Origin: Posidonia oceanica
Taxonomy: Eukaryota; Streptophyta; Magnoliopsida; Alismatales; Posidoniaceae
Assembly (NCBI GenBank): GCA_037176725.1
Contig: JAZBRS010000020.1
Location: 53,782,001 to 53,846,000, forward strand
Reading direction: 5' to 3'
DNA: 64,000 nt
In this document: in pieces, positions 18,903 through 30,930 of the stretch
Layout of the letters: every line of letters begins with the position of its first letter
Numbering within the stretch: position 1 is the stretch's first letter
Program-made: the position numbers and the translations under genes
Notes under the pieces: generated by a model
What the model was told of the DNA's origin: nothing
Seen by the model: only the letters and a program-made list of their open reading frames with translations
The model's database searches: none

Positions 18903-21900
18903 TGGCAGGCCCGGACCCTTGGAGCCCTCTTGGTGATTGCTGGATCAAACCCCAACCAAACCCTAACCCTAATCCTCCTCTCTACCCTTCAAAATCAGCC
19001 TGTTTTGACCTAAACCTTTACCCCTCTTCCCAACCTCAAAACCTAACCAAAATCCATAGGAAAATCCACCACTATCCACCCAACAAGCCTACCCAAAAAC
19101 CTAGAAATTTCCAAACCTAACCCAATCCCAAAAACCATAGAAAACCTAGGTGAAACTACCCTTTTTCTACACCTTGAAACCCCTCCAAAACCTCCTTAGA
19201 ATCAAACCAAAACTTTAGAACCAACACTTCAAACCCTAGACTACCCACTCAGCAATTTTCACCGAGACCATTAAGACCCTCTTTCACCCAAATTATCCTT
19301 TTCTCTCTCCGGGATTATCATTTTCTCTCTCCTCTCTCTCTCCTGATTATCATCTCTCTTTTCATCCCTTTCTTATCCTTTTTCTGGTCTGGCTGTGGGC
19401 CCCCTCTGTGCCTCTATCCTTCCTCTATCTTATCCCTATTTTTACTTTATTTTTAACACTTTTTCTGAATTTTAAAAAATTGTTTTCCTCCAACCTATCT
19501 CTTTTCCTCTTATCTCCCTCTTTTTTCCATTTCTTTCTTCCTTCTCTTTTTCTTTTCTCCCTTCTGCAAAAATCCACAAAAACCCATAAAAATCTGTAAA
19601 ATCTCAAAACACAAAAGAAGCAAATCAGAACCCTAAGAAAAACAATTAAAAATATATTAAACAAGCTATTAACAACTTAAACTTAACTAAATCAAGTTAA
19701 AAGAAAAACCAAACATGCAAGCTAAAAAATGCAAAACAAATCAAAAGAAAACACTGAAAAATCAAGGAAAAAACTAAAATGAGATCTAAACCCAGCAAAA
19801 GTAAAGACCCCACTAAAAGAATTAAAAAACAAACCCTAAAAAAGAAGGATTAAAAATCAAACACTAAAACAAGTAATTAAAGAAGGCAAAAGACTTAACC
19901 TAATAAACATAAGAAAAACAAGTTAAAAACTTAATTAAAAAAGAAGAGAAAAACACATCTGAAAGACTTGAAAACACTCTATCAAACCAGAAAAAAACCA
20001 ACTAAAAAACTTCAAGGAAAATCAACAAATAAAAATCAAAACATAACTTAAAAGACTTAAGAAGGAAAAACCCTAAGAAGACTACAACTTAAAAATCTAA
20101 AAAACATCCTGATTAATACGAAATTAAATCCTAAAAAATCCAAATTAACATCCTAGTGTCCAGCAAGGGAAATACAATTTTTAAAGCAATTTAAAAAAGG
20201 TTTAACAAACATTTAATCAAGTGAAAACCAATTAAAAACAAAACCAAAGCCCTAAAACCCTAATCAAGCCCAAAACACATTAATCAACTCAAAATGACCA
20301 TTAAAAATCTTAATTAAAATCCTAACCTGCAGCACAATCCTTCTGGCATTTTTATTTATTTTTAGTTTATTTTTACCTATTTTATTTCCCCATTCTACCC
20401 TCTCTTTCTTTCTTACTTTTCTTTTTCATTCTTTCTTTTCTTTACTGGGCTCAATCCAGCCCGTTTCCTTTTTTCTTTTATTTCTTTGTTTTTTTCCTTC
20501 AGCCCGCACGGTCCGGCCCACGCCCCTCCGTCTTCCTCCTTCTCCTTCTGCAGATTTTTTCTGCAGTTCTTCCCGCGAGCGGCCGCCTACAGCCTTCCCT
20601 CCATTCAAATTTTGAGCTTCAATCCAATCGTCTACAGCAGCCCGCCGTCTCCACCATCTCAGCACCAAATCCGGAGCTGGTCGCCTCGCCGTCTCCTCTG
20701 CTGCAGTGGCCGCCGCGGATTTCAAATCTCCCAGTGCGCCAGCAGCCTCCCCTTCACCAGATATAAGCCTCCTCCGTCTTTCCTTCATAAGGCGAGAGAG
20801 AAGAGAGACCGAGCGAGCAACCTTCACCTTCAGAGCGAACTCAGAGTGACCCTAGAATCAAACCCAATTCAGAGAGCCATTTCCACTCCTTCTCTTCCAC
20901 CTGAAACGACTCATCCCTTTTCTTCTCTGTCTCCTCCACTTCCAGAAGAGAGAGTGGTCGGAGAGAGTGGTCTGAACCTTCATCTTGGTGCCCCGGAGAG
21001 AGACCCCAATTCCCCAGCCTTCCTTCAGCAGCCACCACCCATTCCCATCCAGAAACCTCCAGCAAAGCCTCCCCTTCCTTTTCCACTGAACCAAACCTGT
21101 TCCCAGCCTCCACCCTTTTCCCATTTGCCTCCCCAAACTCACCCAGCACCCAGCCTTCGTCTCCCGCCATCCCACGGCCATTCCACCACCTAAAACCTCC
21201 CAGAAACACCCTGAAGCTCCAACTGCAACCCAACCACCTCACTTCACAATTCCCATCACCTCAGCATACAGCCTTCTCCCAAAATTCACCCAAGTATCCA
21301 CCAAACCATCACCTTCCAGAAGCACCAAACATCAAACCTAACCCTTTACCACAGCCCCAGAACTCCACTACAAACACTTGAACCACCTTCTGTCCAGAAA
21401 TCAACCATCTCTCCAATTTCACTCCACAGTCTCCCAAAAGCCAATCCGACCACCCAGAACCCTTCGCCGGACCTCCAGCAACCTCCCGGAGGGTCCCATC
21501 CAGCCTGAGGAGCAGCGGACACTCCCCCCGGCCTCCGGCTGCCACCTTGCACCCACAACCTACCAGATCTCCCTCCAGTCTTCGCAGCTCATGTCTGACC
21601 ACCTGGGAAGCTCCGGAGGATCGTTCTGAGGCGACTCCAGCGCTCGCGAGCAACGGACGACGCCCGCAGCGACCGGACGGCCTCCACCGGCGACTACTGA
21701 GGCCACCGACGTCGGGAGGACATCTCAGACGCGGACAATGGTAAATCTTCCTTCCCTTAGCCTCCTCTTCCTCTTCTCTTGCTTCCCCAGCCTTTAGAAT
21801 AGGTTTTCTGGCCCCCCTGTTCCGTTTCGACTCGCCGGTCCGGTCGTCTTCCCCGGCGACGTTCTCCGGTCTTCGCGACGATTCAGCCAACGGAACGCGA

Positions 21901-24784
21901 CCCCTGTGATCCCCGGAGCTCCGCACAGACGGCAGGAGACTCCTCCGGTCTTCAGAACGCAGCTCCGCTGCGTCGAGCGGCCGGACCGAGTTCCAGAAGT
22001 CCTGCAGACCTCCGGCGAGCATTCTGGCGCGTTCCAGGCATCGTCGTCCCTCGCCGATCGTCGCCCTGCCTCCGTCAGCCCCAGAAGCAGCACCTCCGCC
22101 CTCCCGCGCGTCTCCAAGCCCCCTGTGCCGGCATTCATGGGCACTGGCAGCTTGCTGCTACAGTGCCCATGGCTGCCGGCTTTTACTGTGTATTTATTTT
22201 GTCCTAGCTAAAGTTTTTAGGTAAATATTGCATATTTGGTTTAAGTTTCTGTCATTTTACATTCTAGTCCTTATTTCATTTAATCTGCTGCATTTTTGAA
22301 TCAAAATCATATTAAATTGCATGATCTGTTTATGGTTTTCAGTATTTGCAATTTGGTCCATTTACTGTGCTGTGCTGTTATTTAATTTTGCAGTTTAGTC
22401 CCTCTGTTTTCGATTTTTGCACATAGGTCCTGTCTTAAATCAGTTCATTTATTTGCATGCATTTTGCCATATTGCATTGCATTTCAGGTCCCTGCATGTT
22501 TCTGATTTTGCATGTAGGCCCATGCACTGTAGGAACTTAGCTTTTATTTTCTTATTTTGCATACTGCATTGCATTTTTTACCTTCTGCCTTTGCATATTT
22601 GCATTTAGGTCCATTTTAAATGGACAGTAACTCTTGCATGCATTTTTAGCTTATTGTATTGCATTTTCAACCCTGTTTTCTTCAAAAATTGCATTGCAGT
22701 CCTGTTATCTGATTTTCAGAGCATTTTTTCCATATAAAATTGCATATTTGACCCCTGCATGATTTGAAAATCACACATAGGTCCTTGCATCTTTTAAAAA
22801 ATCATGTGAAAAGACCATTTTGCCCCTAGGTTGCATCCTAGCTCCTATGCTTACCAAATTGCATATAGACCCTCCACTAGTATTCCCAGACTCCCCAGAA
22901 CCCTGTTTTCTGGAAAATTTGCATTTTAGACCCCAGTTTTCTTAAAATTGCTTTCTGATCCCTTTCTGCTTTCAAAAACCTCTTTCAAAGCATACCCCCT
23001 TTTCAAAACAGCTTTCTGAGCCTAGTTTTTTGCAAAATGGACCTCTGTCCTCTCCTGTTTTCGAAATCCTTTCCTGTGGACCCCTGTTTTCTGGAAAATT
23101 TGCATTTTTAGCCCCTTTCTTTTTCAAAATGTTTTCTGAAATCCTGGTTTTTTCCCAGTTTCTTCTCTTTGCTTTTTCTTGCTTTTGCACGCATCCTGCA
23201 TCCATCTAGTCTTGCATTTTAGCATCTTCTTGCACACACCAAGCACTTTTAGCTCCCCTTCACCTGGGAGGACCTTTTTGCACACCCCTAGGACCTCCTG
23301 AACACCTAGATCTATTCTTCTCCCCTGTTCTGGCCCTTCTACCTTGAAGCTGCGTTATCTTCCAATCCGGCCGTTGGATCTTCTCAAGTAAGCTGCCCAG
23401 GCGACCGCAGCGAAGCGCCCTTCAGCATGGACCAGACAGATTTCAGATCAGGCTCCCGGATTTCCAGGTATGTCCTCCTGAACCCCTGCATTGCATTCAT
23501 TTGCATGCCATCTGCACAGTTTTCCTTGTTTTCGCTTTCTGTCTCTTTGAGCATGTAGAATAGGGCCTCCCCTTTCTACTTCTATCTCCAAATCCTCGTT
23601 TCGCATATCCCTGTGTGTTTTGTGTTGAGTTTTCCCTGGATTTATCACTTAATGTGACTTTCTTCCCCCTTTTTCACGATCCGATTGCATCGCAAGCTTT
23701 GGGCAGCGTGCGAGACACACCGTGGATCGGTTTAGCGGGAAACAGTCGCAAAGAGGTGGTAATCCATCCGTTTGCACACTCTCCTCTCCGTAGGTCTTCA
23801 CACCTACTCTGAGCGGTCCTAAACGACGTCTGTTCGTACACACACGTTGTTTTGCCTCCCCTTTGGCCTCTTCTGACCTTTTTCTGCATTCTTGCATTCG
23901 CATGGCTTTTCCGAAGTTTTTGCTTCGCTGTTTTGGCACCGTTTTGCGTGCCCTTCTGTTCTCTTGCCTTGTTTTGCGCGCAGCCTTGCTTTCTCTCTTG
24001 TTTTACGTGCCGCTCTCGTTTTTGCACCGTTTTGCGTGCTGCCTTGCTTTCTCGCTTGTTTTGCGTGCCGGTTTTGTTCTTTTGCTCTGTTCTGCGTGCC
24101 TTGCTCTTTTCTCGTCTAGTTTTGCGTATTTTACGCCGTTTTCCCTTGCATGCTGACTGCATTGCATGGTTTCCTCGTCGTTTTGCTTTCTCGCCTGCAT
24201 TTGCATATAGGGCTGTGATGCTTACTGCCCGGAGTTCTCACGAGCTAGGTTTCGCCTGGTTCGGAACACAGACAGCGTAGCTGAGCATTTAGAGAGCACG
24301 TTTACTTCCTTGCTTTGTTTCTTCCCACTTAGAGCACACCTTGAGCATTCATTTAGGCATTTATAGGCACATAGGCATTCAATCCTGCATTTTCCTGCGT
24401 ATGCGAGCGTAAGCCTAGAAAGACCGATTCTCGGGCGTGTCGGGGGTGCCTAACACCTTCCCCACGCGTAACAGGAGTCCTTGCCCTGTCTTCTGGCCCG
24501 CAATGACCGTACTGCTTTTATCCTAGGCTAGAGTCATCTCATTTGCATTTGTTTGCATTTGTTTTCCTTTGCATTGCTTTGCTTTGCATTTCTTGCTCGG
24601 TTTTGCGCGTTAATTCACGCATTTCCTCGGTTTTCCTTGTCTCCCGTTAATAGACATGGTGGCGACTCTGATTTGTCTTATCTTTCCTTTTTCTCCTCGA
24701 TTTTAAGCGTTTTCGAGTTGAGCCTCTTCCTCGGATCCAATCGCCGCTAAATCAGCGAGCCTGATTCCGATCGGGATCGCTACA
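18887..24784 (+). repeat. 3' LTR of element 1 (complete, 5898 bp)
   Basis: It starts TGTTGACACCCC and ends CTACA (TG...CA). From 19592 on it is nearly identical to the 5' LTR. The first 700 bp (a CCTAACC-rich stretch, then CTCTCT-rich) are seen only here and in elements 2 and 4 in diverged form. It contains the intron-like segment 23468-23793, the minisatellite at 23926-24150, the conserved block at 24417-24486 and the PBS-like relic at 24660. The 3' flank begins CTGGT. The matching 5' target copy is outside the window. Confidence 0.93.
23468..23793 (+). other. Candidate intron in the 3' LTR of element 1
   Basis: Same ends as 3878-4203: CCAG/GTATGTCC and CCGTAG/GTCTTCAC. Confidence 0.35.
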
Positions 24785-25612
24785 CTGGTAACTAAGGGTG
24801 TTTGAATACACTCAATGGTTCGAGAGTCAGATAACCTAGGGCGAGGTTAGCGATACAGTAGGCCCTGTTGAAACAGACGGTCTACCCTCTGTGCCGGTGC
24901 TAGCTGGGGTTGGGGTTGGAGTCCTCAGACGCTCGGGCACCAAAGGGATGCCAGAGTGCGTAACCCCGTGTTGATATCATGTTGATCATGAAAATGATCA
25001 TGACATAAATTGAGGGCTGAGTTCCTAGGGCAAATTGTTCTCCCACACGGGGTAGTCTTCCACGGCATTACAGCTAAGAGATGCGTGTGTCATCTGCAAC
25101 TGCTTGTGGCTGGTGTCATTCACCTGTGGCCAGGTGTTCGATTAGATTTGGAATCGATGTGTGTGTGAGTGTGGATTTGAGATGAATTGTGTTGGATTTG
25201 AGAATGCATGTTTTGTAGAAAATGTGGATAGCTTTATAAAAGCATGTGGTTTTCTTGTAATGAATGTTATGCTTTTAAATAGCATGGATTGCTGTGGTTT
25301 GTGATTGCTTTGGATTTTTAATGCTTTAGTTAATATATTCTGCTGCTGTTTGCCGTGGTTTTGGGTGGCACGTACTGGGTGACTTAGATGTCACTCATGC
25401 GTGTTTTGTGTTATGGTTTTCAGGTGCAGGGTCGAGGTACAGTCCAGCTTGGTGCTTGTTTAGGAGCCACGTAGCCGCACACTGGGGATCTTAGGAGTTT
25501 TGTAATAATTTTGTAAAAGATTTAAATTTATTCTCAATTGTAATTAATTGTTTATCTCTTTTAAATATCATTTGGGTAGTTGATGCTATTTTGGTCGCGC
25601 CGGGGCGTGACA
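24785..25612 (+). repeat. 3' part of a chromovirus-like (Tekay/Del type) LTR
   Basis: The non-coding segment ends CGCGCCGGGGCGTGACA, typical of Tekay-type LTR ends, and passes without gap into LINE reverse transcriptase at 25613. An AT-rich stretch (25500-25575) precedes the end. Its 5' part lies left of element 1, which evidently inserted into it. Family assignment is from memory of the LTR end style. Confidence 0.6.
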
Positions 25613-26374
25613 CCTCTATCCCCGTATTTATTTGTCATTGCCATGTAGACACACACGGCCCTCTTAGAGAAAGTGGAACTGGAGGGGGAGCTCAAGCAAC
25701 CGTCCTGTGGCACAACTTTCGTGTCGCACATAATATTTGCTGATGATCTCCTGGTGTTCCTTCAAGCAGATAAACAGAACGCTCGTCGACTGAAGTCTAT
25801 CTTGGAGGAGTTCTCAACTCTATCTGGACTATCCATCAACCTTCAAAAAAGCACGGTGTACTTTCAAGGTCAGGTGAAGCATCGGCGCTGGATCACATCG
25901 CACCTGGGTCTGAGAAGTGGTGAGCTTCCAGTGAGATATCTTGGGCTGCCGCTGTTGTCGAAGAGGCTCTCAGCCATTGAATGTGAACCTTTAACTCAGG
26001 CGATTACGTCGCGTCTGCAGTCGTGGAAGGTGAGATTCCTATCCTATGCCGGTCGTGTGGAATTGATCCGCTCGGTACTCCTATCCATGCATCTGTATTG
26101 GACCTCTATTTTCGTTCTTCCTGCAAGTGTTCTCCATGCGATTGACCGGTTGCTTCTCCACTTCCTGTGGTATGGTTATGGTCATCGGAAGTTAGTATAC
26201 ATATCCTGGAAGGATGTGGCTTGCCTTAGAGAAGAAGGAGGCTTGGGTATTCGAAGCCCGGGTGATAGCAACAAAGCGGGTGTCCTTCGTCTTCTGTGGG
26301 AGGTGGAGACGAATAGAGAGGCCCTTTGGGTGAAATGGGTTCGCTCCAAATATCTCTGTGGAAGTTCCATCTAG
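25613..26374 (+). pseudogene. LINE B reverse transcriptase, C-terminal part
   Basis: The reading frame begins PLSPYLFVIAM right at the LTR junction, has a TAG at 25646-25648, then is open from 25673. The catalytic motif is FADDLLVF. It is followed by LSGLSINLQKS, LPVRYLGLPL and SWKVRFLSYAGR, the standard plant L1 RT/thumb series, and GGLGIRS. The frame ends at TAG 26372 and resumes in another frame. It would make DNA from LINE RNA by target-primed reverse transcription. Confidence 0.88.
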
Positions 26375-26990
26375 TGTGCTCGGCCACCACAGAAAGCTTC
26401 TTGGGCTTGGAGGGGAATACTCTGAATTAGATCGTTAGCTGCCGACCTTCTGCAATACAACTTGGGGGATGGTCTTACGTTCAGCTTCTTCATGGACCCA
26501 TGGTTGGGTCACCCTCCGATCCATCTGCGCAATGGTGACCGGCTCTGCCGGGATCTAGCTTGTGACAGGCTCTGCAATGTGGGGACCTTCATGGTTGGTC
26601 ATCGCTGGAACCTCCCCACTCCCATGACTTTGGATATGCACGAGGTGTGGTCGGCGATCCATGCTACTCCGATTGTATCTGGTAGTGACTCCATCACTTG
26701 GATCCCCTCAAGTGATGGGTTCACATATCACTCTGCTTGGGAGGCAGTTTGCCATTGAAATCCTAAAGTCCCCTAGGCTTCTCTTATCTGGAATGGTGGT
26801 GCTGTCCCTCGCCATGCTTTCTGCACCTAGAGGGCACTTCGGCGAGGTCTACCCACTCACGACAATCTTCAGCGTTGAGGCTTCGTAATCGCCTCTCATT
26901 GCATACTGTGTTGGAATGCTGTGGAGACGGTTGATCACTTGATGTGGTCGTGTGTGTATGCTAGGCAGGTGTGGTCTGAATTGGCTCCTC
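26375..26990 (+). pseudogene. LINE B zf-RVT region (frameshifted)
   Basis: Fragments in different frames give LGDGLTFSFFMDPWLG (26462-), an open stretch to 26758, then ALRRGLPTHDNLQR and CILCWNAVETVDHLMWSCVY. That cysteine/histidine set is the zf-RVT domain found after RT in plant LINEs. Stops and shifts show decay. Confidence 0.8.
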
Positions 26991-27612
26991 AACTCAGTGT
27001 GTCGGAGATTCCGGAGTCTTCATGCCTGCTAGACGTTACCTTTTTCATCAACTGTCGGTTTCAATAGATGCATGTCTCGAAGCGACTCCAGCACTGTGTG
27101 GGTCGCACCTTCTGTGGAGTAATCTCCGGGATATGGACGGAGAGGACCTAGCAAATTTTTGAAGACATGCACCGACCCATCACTCTGACCATGCTCTGTT
27201 TTGAGTTGAAATCGTTTTAGGTGGAGAGGATGGGTTTTTGAAATATTTTGAAATCTTTTGAATTTTGATGGCATCCGTGGGGCTATTGGACCGAACTCTC
27301 TGTGTACGTGCATGCAATTAGGAGCCTTTTTCTACTCGTGTTATTGGACTGGGTTCAGGCCTGGTTGCTGCCATTTTTCTCTTTTGGATTAGGATTGTTT
27401 ACAATTATGGCTTGGTATGGGATTGGGCCAAATCTGTATGGTTTTGGGTGGCCGATCTGGTTTAGCTTGGGCCTATTTCCTTATGTTTTGAGTCTGTACT
27501 CTTGCTATGGGTCTTGAGGTGGGCTCTCTAGGACCCATGGCATGCTCTCTGTATAGTTTCTTTTTAATATTACTTAGAGGGTCTCCCTCCTTTCGCTTGG
27601 CAAAAAAAAAAA
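26991..27612 (+). other. LINE B 3' UTR and poly(A)
   Basis: No coding potential. It is GT-rich in its second half (27300-27530) and ends with the L1 family 3' signature and poly(A). Confidence 0.7.
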
Positions 27613-29420
27613 ATAATCCACTTATGATCAAAACGATAGCTAAGCATCGCATCACAGATGAAATGTCGATTGATGGAGTCAAAAGCTTTGCTCAAGTCCA
27701 ATTTAATGCACATCCAAGGCCGTCCCTGGTTGGAGTGAAGTTTATGGCATAACTCATGAGCCAGTAGTATCGAGTCATTGATTCTTCATCCCTGAATAAA
27801 TGCAGTTTGGTTCAGATCAATCAGCCTAGGTAGAAGTGGCTTAAGCCTGTTAGCCAGAAGCTTGGAGAGGATACGATAAACAACATTGCATAGGGCAATT
27901 GGGCCATAATCGTCCAATGTAGCAGGGACCGTCTTCTTCAGAACTAGACAAATGAGGGTGTGGTTAACTTGAGCCAGAAGTTTACTTGGTCTAAGAAAGT
28001 TGTTTGCTGCCGCAAGTAAATCCTTAGCAATGACAGGCCATGCAGCTCTGTAGAAAGCTCCATTGAAGCCATCAATGCCAGGAGCACGGTTGGGGTTTAG
28101 ATACTTAATAATCAAATTGAGCTCTTCCATAGAAGCAAGAGTACAGAGAGAGTAATTGTCCTTGGCAGTAATAGATGCTTGAATCAGATGCTCTGGGAAA
28201 TTGCTGCTGCTATGGCACTGATTGTAGAGTTGTTTGAAATGACTCACAAACAAGCTGACAATGCTGGAGTTGTCCTCAATGGTGTCACCATCCACCTCAA
28301 TAGCATGAATTGTGTTCCTATCCCTCCTAGCTCTAATGGAGCCGTGGAAAATTCTAGTGTTTACGTCCCCTTCCTGGAGCCAGCGTATGTGGGACTGCTG
28401 TCGGGCCTTCGATTCCTCCTACCAATGAAGCTCAGTGAGTTGGTGACGGTAATTCTTCTCAGCTTGGAGCAGAGTAGAACTAGAGGGATCCTAAATCAAA
28501 GCAACTAGAATAGCAGCAAGAGAGCACGTACAAGTTTCAATTCTGTCAGACACATTACCAAAGGTCTTCCTAGCCCAGGGGGTAAGTTGAGCTCTGATGT
28601 TGGCAAGCATCTTAGAGAAGTGGAACATAGGATTGCCATTAATCTGATAACGCCAATATTTAGTCACCAAAGGGAGAAAACTAAGATGAGTAGCCCAATG
28701 GTTATAGAACTTGAACAGTCGGTTGGGACACCCTTTGGAAGCATCACTCAGATGTCTCGAAGCGACATGGGCACCACAATTTGGAAACTGAGACATACAG
28801 CTCAGAGAGATGAGGGCTCGATCTAGTCTACACAGAATAGGAGAGGTATGGTTCATATTACTCCAGGTGCAAGCAGAGCCTGTAGTAGGCATCTCCACCA
28901 GAGAAGCATCTTCAATGAAAATGTTAAAGTCAGACATTGCTGAGGCATTGCTAATCGTCGATCCCCGTTTCTTAGAGATGCTGCAAATGCAATTGAAGTC
29001 TCCAGTAAGGATCCACGGGAGTGATGGTTGGTGTCTGAGAAAGTCCTCCCAAAGCTGCCATCGAGAAGATGCATCATTAGCTCCATACACAATAGAGAGG
29101 ATGAACCTTGACTGATTGTGGTGAGAAGACCCTTCTAATTGAATGAATTGGGTAGATTCAGCAAGTTTATTGAGTGTAACTCTGTGCTTGTTCCACAGCA
29201 CCAGAATTCTCCCTAAGGGATTAGAGGAGTTGTTATCAGTGGCCTCAAAGCCATACTAGTGCCTATTGACGATTTGATCCAGATCCCTCTTGAGCTTATG
29301 TTCCAGTAAACATATAACATCACAGTTTACTAGGTGAGTGTAATCCCTAATTGCACGGAGTTTCCCACCATTATTTAAGCCTCAGACATTCCAGCATAGA
29401 ATCAGCATGGAGGATCGGGA
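27613..29420 (-). pseudogene. LINE A ORF2: APE endonuclease and N-terminal RT
   Basis: The endonuclease begins near 29415 with LILCWNV, a stop, then GLNN, and CLLEHKL (catalytic Asn and Glu positions). It continues in the open stretch 29201-28491 with LTGDFNCI, TWSNMN and LDRAL. The normal SDHSP end motif reads RHLSDASKGC here, so the catalytic His has become Ala. After a frameshift, 28295-27786 carries RAPGIDGFNGAFYR, a diverged Leu-rich segment, and DDYGPIALCNVVYRI with LIDLNQTAFIQG: RT blocks 0-3. The frame continues to KAFDSI and HKWI at 27613, where LINE B cuts in. Multiple shifts and stops make it inactive. Confidence 0.85.
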
Positions 29421-29597
29421 GGTTGCTTTGGCTCACGATGGTCATCACAGGTTAGTTCCCGACCTCCAGTGCCCAACAGCCTCGAATGAACCGTCTTTCT
29501 AGTTTGTTGTGCCATGAGAATCAGAGATTCCACCTTCTCGTTCGAGGACCCATGAACGGAGAAGGTGTTCGACCTCTTGCTAGGCGAAGTTGCCAGT
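29421..29597 (-). pseudogene. LINE A ORF1, C-terminal piece
   Basis: Open frame ATSPSKRSNTFSVHG up to a stop near 29402. It is separated from the rest of ORF1 by the solo LTR insertion. No domain is visible; C-terminal tails of plant L1 ORF1 are variable. Confidence 0.65.
29593..29597. repeat. Target site duplication of the solo LTR, left
   Basis: CCAGT. The right copy at 51596-51600 is CTAGT, one C/T difference. Confidence 0.7.
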
Positions 29598-29816
29598 TGT
29601 AGACACCCCATTCTGACAGCCTGGAAGTTGGTTGTTTTCTTTCGCAGGCTCGTGTGGACTCTGGAATGGCATTCCTTATCCCAACCCATTTTCTAACCCA
29701 TTTCCAAGCCCAAAACCTTGCGCAAACCCTAGAAGCCTTTACCAAGCCTCTTTGCAACTCTTACAACATTTCTAGGCCAAGCCCAAGCCCATTTGCAGCT
29801 TGTGCCACCGGAGTGT

Positions 29817-29903
29817 GTTGGACGCTGGAATAGGCAGCGTCCAACGTTGGACGCGGCCTGTGCTAGCGTCCAACGTTGGACGTCCTCTACTCCAGCATCC
29901 AAC
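29817..29903 (+). repeat. 29-bp palindromic units, cluster a (three units)
   Basis: Three abutting units of GTTGGACGC-N11-GCGTCCAAC with variable centres. The last unit has GTTGGACGT and GCATCCAAC arms. Unit junctions form the 18-bp palindrome GCGTCCAACGTTGGACGC. Confidence 0.88.
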
Positions 29904-30600
29904 GACTTGGGTGCAGCAGCGGCTGCTCCGCCCCCTTCGGCTCACCACCCGTCCACTCCACTGCCTCCCTGCACTTACTACCCATCCCTTCCTCTGCTCC
30001 ACGCCATCCACTACCTTCCAAACCCAAGTAACTACCCATCCCCTCCTCATCAGCCCTTAATCCGCTCTCTAACCCCTCACCGCAGCTGCTGACTTTCGCC
30101 GCCCACGCCTGCCACCGCCTCAACCTCGCTGGCCTTCTGACAGTACCCATGCCCTCTCTTGACAACCCACATGGCCTTCCCACACTCATCCGCACCTGCC
30201 AACGCCTGCAATTGCCAGAATTTGGCCTGCAAACACCTCTGTCAGCACTTGAACCCATGCGAGCTGCAACAAAACCGAGAGTTCATGCCATTCTAGCATT
30301 CACCACACCGAGTCTAGAGGAAATTCGCCACCTCCAGAGCGTAGAGTGCACTCCCCTCTCCATCCTCGACCCTTCGCGACCTCCTCCGGAGCTTCGAGCA
30401 GCTCGTGCGACCTCGCCGAAGTAGCTGCTGCCAGCACATCTGCAACTCCGGCAAGTGAGGTGGAGCCACTGTTCCAGGCCACCAAACGGTAAGCTCTTCA
30501 CCCCCGTAGCCTTTGCATGCCTATTAGCACGTCCCCATGCATTCTTGCACTTTCTTGAATCCTTTCGGTTGCGATTCGCGGCCAAGAGAGAGTTCAGTGT

Positions 30601-30657
30601 GTTGGACGCACCAACTGGTGCGTCCAACGTTGGACGCGGCATAGGCCGGCGTCCAAC
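30601..30657 (+). repeat. 29-bp palindromic units, cluster b (two units)
   Basis: Two units. The first (28 bp) has a self-complementary centre, so GTTGGACGCACCA and TGGTGCGTCCAAC form a 13-bp perfect stem. The second has a GGC/GCC-containing centre. Confidence 0.88.
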
Positions 30658-30838
30658 ACTCTCCCTTGCCTTGCTCTTGTTCTGTTGTCTTTCATGCTTT
30701 GTTATTGCTTGCTTTTCTATAAATCCATGCTATATGCTTCCTTAAGTGTTCTCCGATGCTATGCCATGCCTATTTGCTTGTTCCATGCTTGTTTAAATCC
30801 TTTTTGCATGCTTAAATGTCCATCTGTTTTCTGCTTGC

Positions 30839-30896
30839 GTTGGACGCCAAGGTGAGCCGCGTCCAACGTTGGACGCTGGTTCACCTAGCGTCCAAC
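30839..30896 (+). repeat. 29-bp palindromic units, cluster c (two units)
   Basis: Two perfect-arm units. Their centres contain AGGTGA and TCACCT, so the two units are partly complementary to each other. Confidence 0.88.
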
Positions 30897-30925
30897 ACTC
30901 CTATTAGCCAAAACTAGCTGCCATG

Positions 30926-30930
30926 CATAT
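30926..30930. repeat. Target site duplication of element 2, left
   Basis: CATAT; the right copy is CTTAT at 49615-49619, one mismatch. Confidence 0.55.

Larger units (their letters stand above)
1..24784 (+). mobile_element. Tat/Ogre-like Ty3/gypsy LTR retrotransposon, element 1 (RT-less)
   Basis: The element runs from a 5' LTR cut by the window edge to a complete 3' LTR ending at 24784. By comparison with the 3' LTR, about 705 bp of the 5' LTR lie outside the window, giving a full length near 25.5 kb. Order: LTR, PBS, leader, gag-protease, integrase fragment, DUF7745-like ORF, repeat/hairpin region, PPT, LTR. Giant LTRs, a protease with a DNG active site and an integrase followed directly by a C-terminal KKYYQ tail are typical of the plant Tat lineage. 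Reverse transcriptase and both RNase H domains are missing, so the copy is non-autonomous. The two LTRs differ at only about 1% of sites by eye, which indicates a recent insertion. The host is a chromovirus-like LTR, whose remainder starts at 24785. Confidence 0.9.
25613..27612 (+). mobile_element. LINE B, 3' half of an L1-type retrotransposon
   Basis: RT from the PLSPYLF motif onward, zf-RVT domain, 3' UTR (about 27000-27600) and a poly(A) of about 11 residues at 27602-27612. The 3' end GAGGGTCTCCCTCCTTTCGC recurs, inverted, at 53700, so LINE B and the LINE tail there are one family. The 5' half is cut off by the chromovirus-like LTR ending at 25612. The poly(A) meets LINE A reverse transcriptase, so LINE B inserted into LINE A. 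Confidence 0.85.

Noticed and set aside
18950..18980. Telomere-like CCCTAAC motifs
   Set aside because: Only two or three imperfect copies within a CCTAA-rich LTR start shared by all three elements.
29817..30896. CRISPR-like reading of the 29-bp units with variable 11-bp centres
   Set aside because: The centres are too short, units are in pairs spread over an LTR, and the genome is eukaryotic.
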